Below, one piece after another: positions 62,300 to 64,000 of a stretch of 64,000 bases of DNA (position 1 is the first letter of the stretch; each line of letters starts with the position of its first letter). The DNA lies in NCBI GenBank assembly GCA_001870995.2, contig MLAV02000020.1:62001-126000 (forward strand). Reading direction: 5' to 3'. Position numbers and translations under genes: made by a program. The notes under the pieces are model-generated. The model ran no database searches. It was given only the letters and a program-made list of their open reading frames with translations, and was not told the origin of the DNA. The DNA comes from Chitinophaga sp. CB10. GTDB taxonomy: Bacteria > Bacteroidota > Bacteroidia > Chitinophagales > Chitinophagaceae.

Positions 62300-63574
62300 A
62301 TGGATATTGAAAAATACCAGATAGAAGCGTATAACGAGCCATTGCTGGCCACACACCGTAAAGCATACGACTACGTGGCTTCTACCGTGCCCAATGCGGC
62401 CGCAGTGATCGAAAAATTACGCGCTTTTCAGGTGGGCATCCCCAGCTGGGCCCTCGGTACCGGCGGTACCCGCTTTGGCCGCTTTCCCGGCGGAGGCGAG
62501 CCCCGTAACCTCGAGGAAAAGATTGCGGATATAGGACTCCTGCATGCGCTGAACAAATCCAGCGGCGCCATCTCCCTGCATATTCCCTGGGATATTCCTA
62601 CCAACGCTTCCCATATCAAAGCGCTGGCGGCCCAGAAAGGAATTGTATTTGACGCGATGAACTCCAATACCTTCCAGGATCAGCCCGGACAGGCATTGAG
62701 CTATAAATTCGGCTCCCTGCAGCACGTAGATGCCGCCACCCGCAAACAAGCGATCGACCACTGTATTGAAGTGATCAACTACGGGATCGACCTCGGCTCC
62801 AACGCGCTGACCGTTTGGCTGGCGGACGGTTCCTGCTTCCCGGGTCAGCTGAACTTCCGTAAAGCATTCCAGAACACCCTTTCCGGACTGCAGGAAGTGT
62901 ACAAAGCCCTGCCTGAGAACTGGAAACTGTTTGTGGAATACAAAGCTTTTGAGCCTAACTTCTACTCCACCACGGTGGGCGACTGGGGCCAAAGCTACCT
63001 CTACGCCAGCAAACTGGGCCCGCAGGCCTATACCCTGGTGGACCTTGGCCACCACCACCCGAATGTGAACATCGAACAAATTGTTTCGCTGCTCCTCATG
63101 GAAGGTAAACTCGGCGGCTTCCACTTCAACGATTCCAAATATGGCGACGATGACCTCACCGTAGGTTCCATCAAACCTTACCAGCTGTTCCTCATCTTCA
63201 ATGAACTCATCGAAGGGATGGACGCCAGGGGCATGGAGCATGCCACTGACCTGGGCTGGATGATCGACGCTTCCCATAACGTAAAAGACCCGCTGGAAGA
63301 CCTGCTGCAATCCGTAGAAGCGATCATGATCGCTTATGCGCAGGCCCTGCTGGTAGACCGTAAAGCGCTCTCCGAGGCGCAACAGCAAAACGATGTAGCC
63401 CGCGCCCAGGAAATCCTGCAGGGGGCTTACCGTACGGATGTGCGCCCGCTGGTAGCGGAAGCGCGGCTGCTGGACGGTGGCGCATTGCAGCCGCTGGATG
63501 TATTCCGCGCTGCGGAGGTAAGAAAAAATCTTATCAAGGAAAGAGGCGCCGTGAGCATCGCAACCGGATTATAA
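62300..63574 (+). CDS. rhaI: L-rhamnose isomerase (RhaI type)
   Basis: A 424-residue TIM-barrel enzyme that converts L-rhamnose to L-rhamnulose. It is the RhaI class (Pseudomonas stutzeri/Gram-positive type) rather than E. coli RhaA. Metal- and substrate-binding residues are in FVEYKAFEPNF (Glu218), LVDLGHHHPN (Asp248, His251) and GFHFNDSKYGDDDL (His275, Asp278). WALGTGGTRFGRFPGGGEPRNLEEKIAD is the conserved N-terminal stretch. It lies in the rhamnose operon immediately before the kinase gene. Identification is strong. Confidence 0.94.
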   Translation: MDIEKYQIEAYNEPLLATHRKAYDYVASTVPNAAAVIEKLRAFQVGIPSWALGTGGTRFGRFPGGGEPRNLEEKIADIGLLHALNKSSGAISLHIPWDIPTNASHIKALAAQKGIVFDAMNSNTFQDQPGQALSYKFGSLQHVDAATRKQAIDHCIEVINYGIDLGSNALTVWLADGSCFPGQLNFRKAFQNTLSGLQEVYKALPENWKLFVEYKAFEPNFYSTTVGDWGQSYLYASKLGPQAYTLVDLGHHHPNVNIEQIVSLLLMEGKLGGFHFNDSKYGDDDLTVGSIKPYQLFLIFNELIEGMDARGMEHATDLGWMIDASHNVKDPLEDLLQSVEAIMIAYAQALLVDRKALSEAQQQNDVARAQEILQGAYRTDVRPLVAEARLLDGGALQPLDVFRAAEVRKNLIKERGAVSIATGL

Positions 63575-63630
63575 AGAAACCCAATACTCAAGTTCAGCCA
63601 TTCATGCGTTGGCCCCAAAAACCTTCTGGC

Positions 63631-64000
63631 ATGAAAAAGATTCCCGTTATAGTAGTATTCGACGTTGGGAAAACCAACAAGAAACTGTTCCTCTTTGATG
63701 AACAGTACCAGCTTATATTTGAAAGAACAGCCCGATTCAATGAAACAACCGATGAAGACGGAGATCCATGCGAAAACCTTGAAAGTCTTCGCCTGTCTGT
63801 GTTTGATTCCCTTCGTGAAGTGTTCAAAAAGAAAGATGTAGCCATCAAAGCCATCAATTTCTCCACTTACGGGGCCAGTTTCGTGTACGTGAATGAAGAC
63901 GGTAATCCGCTCACCCCCCTCTACAATTACCTGAAGCCTTATCCTCCTGCATTACAGCAGCAGTTTTATGCGACTTACGGAGGGGAAGACAGCTTTTCCG
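63631..64000 (+). CDS. FGGY-family carbohydrate kinase, N-terminal part (probable rhamnulokinase)
   Basis: The gene runs off the window; about 123 residues are visible from MKKIPVIVVFDVGKTNKKLFLFDEQ. FDVGKTNKK is the phosphate-1 motif (DxGxT) of the sugar kinase/actin fold, and INFSTYGASFVYVNEDGNPLTPLYNYLKP is the usual FGGY substrate-side block. An in-frame ATG at 63604 would add nine residues. Its place after rhaI makes L-rhamnulose the likely substrate, filling the only missing step of the pathway. The C-terminal half, with the FGGY signature, is outside the window. Confidence 0.85.
   Translation, partial: MKKIPVIVVFDVGKTNKKLFLFDEQYQLIFERTARFNETTDEDGDPCENLESLRLSVFDSLREVFKKKDVAIKAINFSTYGASFVYVNEDGNPLTPLYNYLKPYPPALQQQFYATYGGEDSFS

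Noticed and set aside
1..64000. tRNA, rRNA, riboswitch, CRISPR array, insertion sequence or integrase
   Set aside because: None could be recognised on either strand; intergenic regions are short and hold only hairpins and promoter-like sequences. A covariance-model search would settle small RNAs.

Overview
The window looks like a chromosomal segment from a soil or plant-associated Bacteroidota, most likely Chitinophagaceae (Chitinophaga-like). The evidence is three SusC/SusD pairs, many Bacteroidota-type lipoproteins (short hydrophobic leader, xxSC or xxAC lipobox, then CKK or CNK), Fas1-domain lipoproteins, Bacteroidota-style promoters resembling TTG-N19-TAnnTTTG, and few Shine-Dalgarno sequences. 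No rRNA, tRNA, CRISPR array or transposon was recognised. All family names come from reading the proteins; no database search was run.

Layout. (1) 1-5.0 kb, plus strand: a periplasmic, partly Tat-exported module made of a DUF1553 (PSD1-type) protein cut by the window edge, a DUF1501 protein, a TIM-barrel isomerase/epimerase-like protein and a DUF2231/cytochrome c/leucine-rich-repeat fusion. It ends at a bidirectional terminator shared with a convergent sulfatase (5.0-6.5 kb). (2) 6.6-14.9 kb: housekeeping genes, namely an amino acid permease, gpmA, an Lrp/AsnC regulator divergent from ppsA, a VOC protein and a large SPFH/flotillin-like protein with tandem beta repeats. (3) 15.0-23.1 kb, minus strand: a pectin operon read as susC, susD, a DUF5123-like/FN3 lipoprotein and a PL1 pectate lyase. 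(4) 23.6-56.0 kb, minus strand: a rhamnogalacturonan-I utilisation locus read as Fas1 protein, SusC, SusD, two Fas1/beta-sandwich lipoproteins, SusC, SusD, GH106, GH2, a GH65-like protein, a DUF4450-like glycosidase, GH43, GH28, PL11, CE12 and GH105. Most junctions are tight, several with 4-bp ATGA overlaps. (5) 56.3-58.6 kb: a second CE12-type esterase and a GntR/LacI-hybrid regulator. (6) 58.7-64.0 kb, plus strand: an L-rhamnose operon with rhaT, rhaEW (aldolase fused to dehydrogenase), rhaM, rhaI and the start of an FGGY kinase.

How the genes fit together (inference from families). Surface SusCD and Fas1 lipoproteins bind and import rhamnogalacturonan fragments. CE12 enzymes remove acetyl groups, PL11 and GH28 cut the backbone, GH2 and GH43 trim galactose or arabinose side chains, GH105 removes unsaturated galacturonic acid, and GH106 releases L-rhamnose. 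Rhamnose enters by RhaT, is mutarotated (RhaM), isomerised (RhaI), phosphorylated (FGGY kinase) and cleaved and oxidised by RhaEW to DHAP and L-lactate. A shared sequence, GCA[T/G]GACAGTAC, lies the same distance (16 bp) upstream of a -7-like box in front of both rhaT and the polysaccharide locus. This suggests that one rhamnose-responsive regulator, encoded between the two operons, controls both. The most unusual points are the Fas1 lipoproteins interleaved with two atypical SusC proteins, the shared promoter architecture, two glycosidase-like proteins without a firm activity, and an SPFH protein whose domain order resembles the eukaryotic major vault protein.
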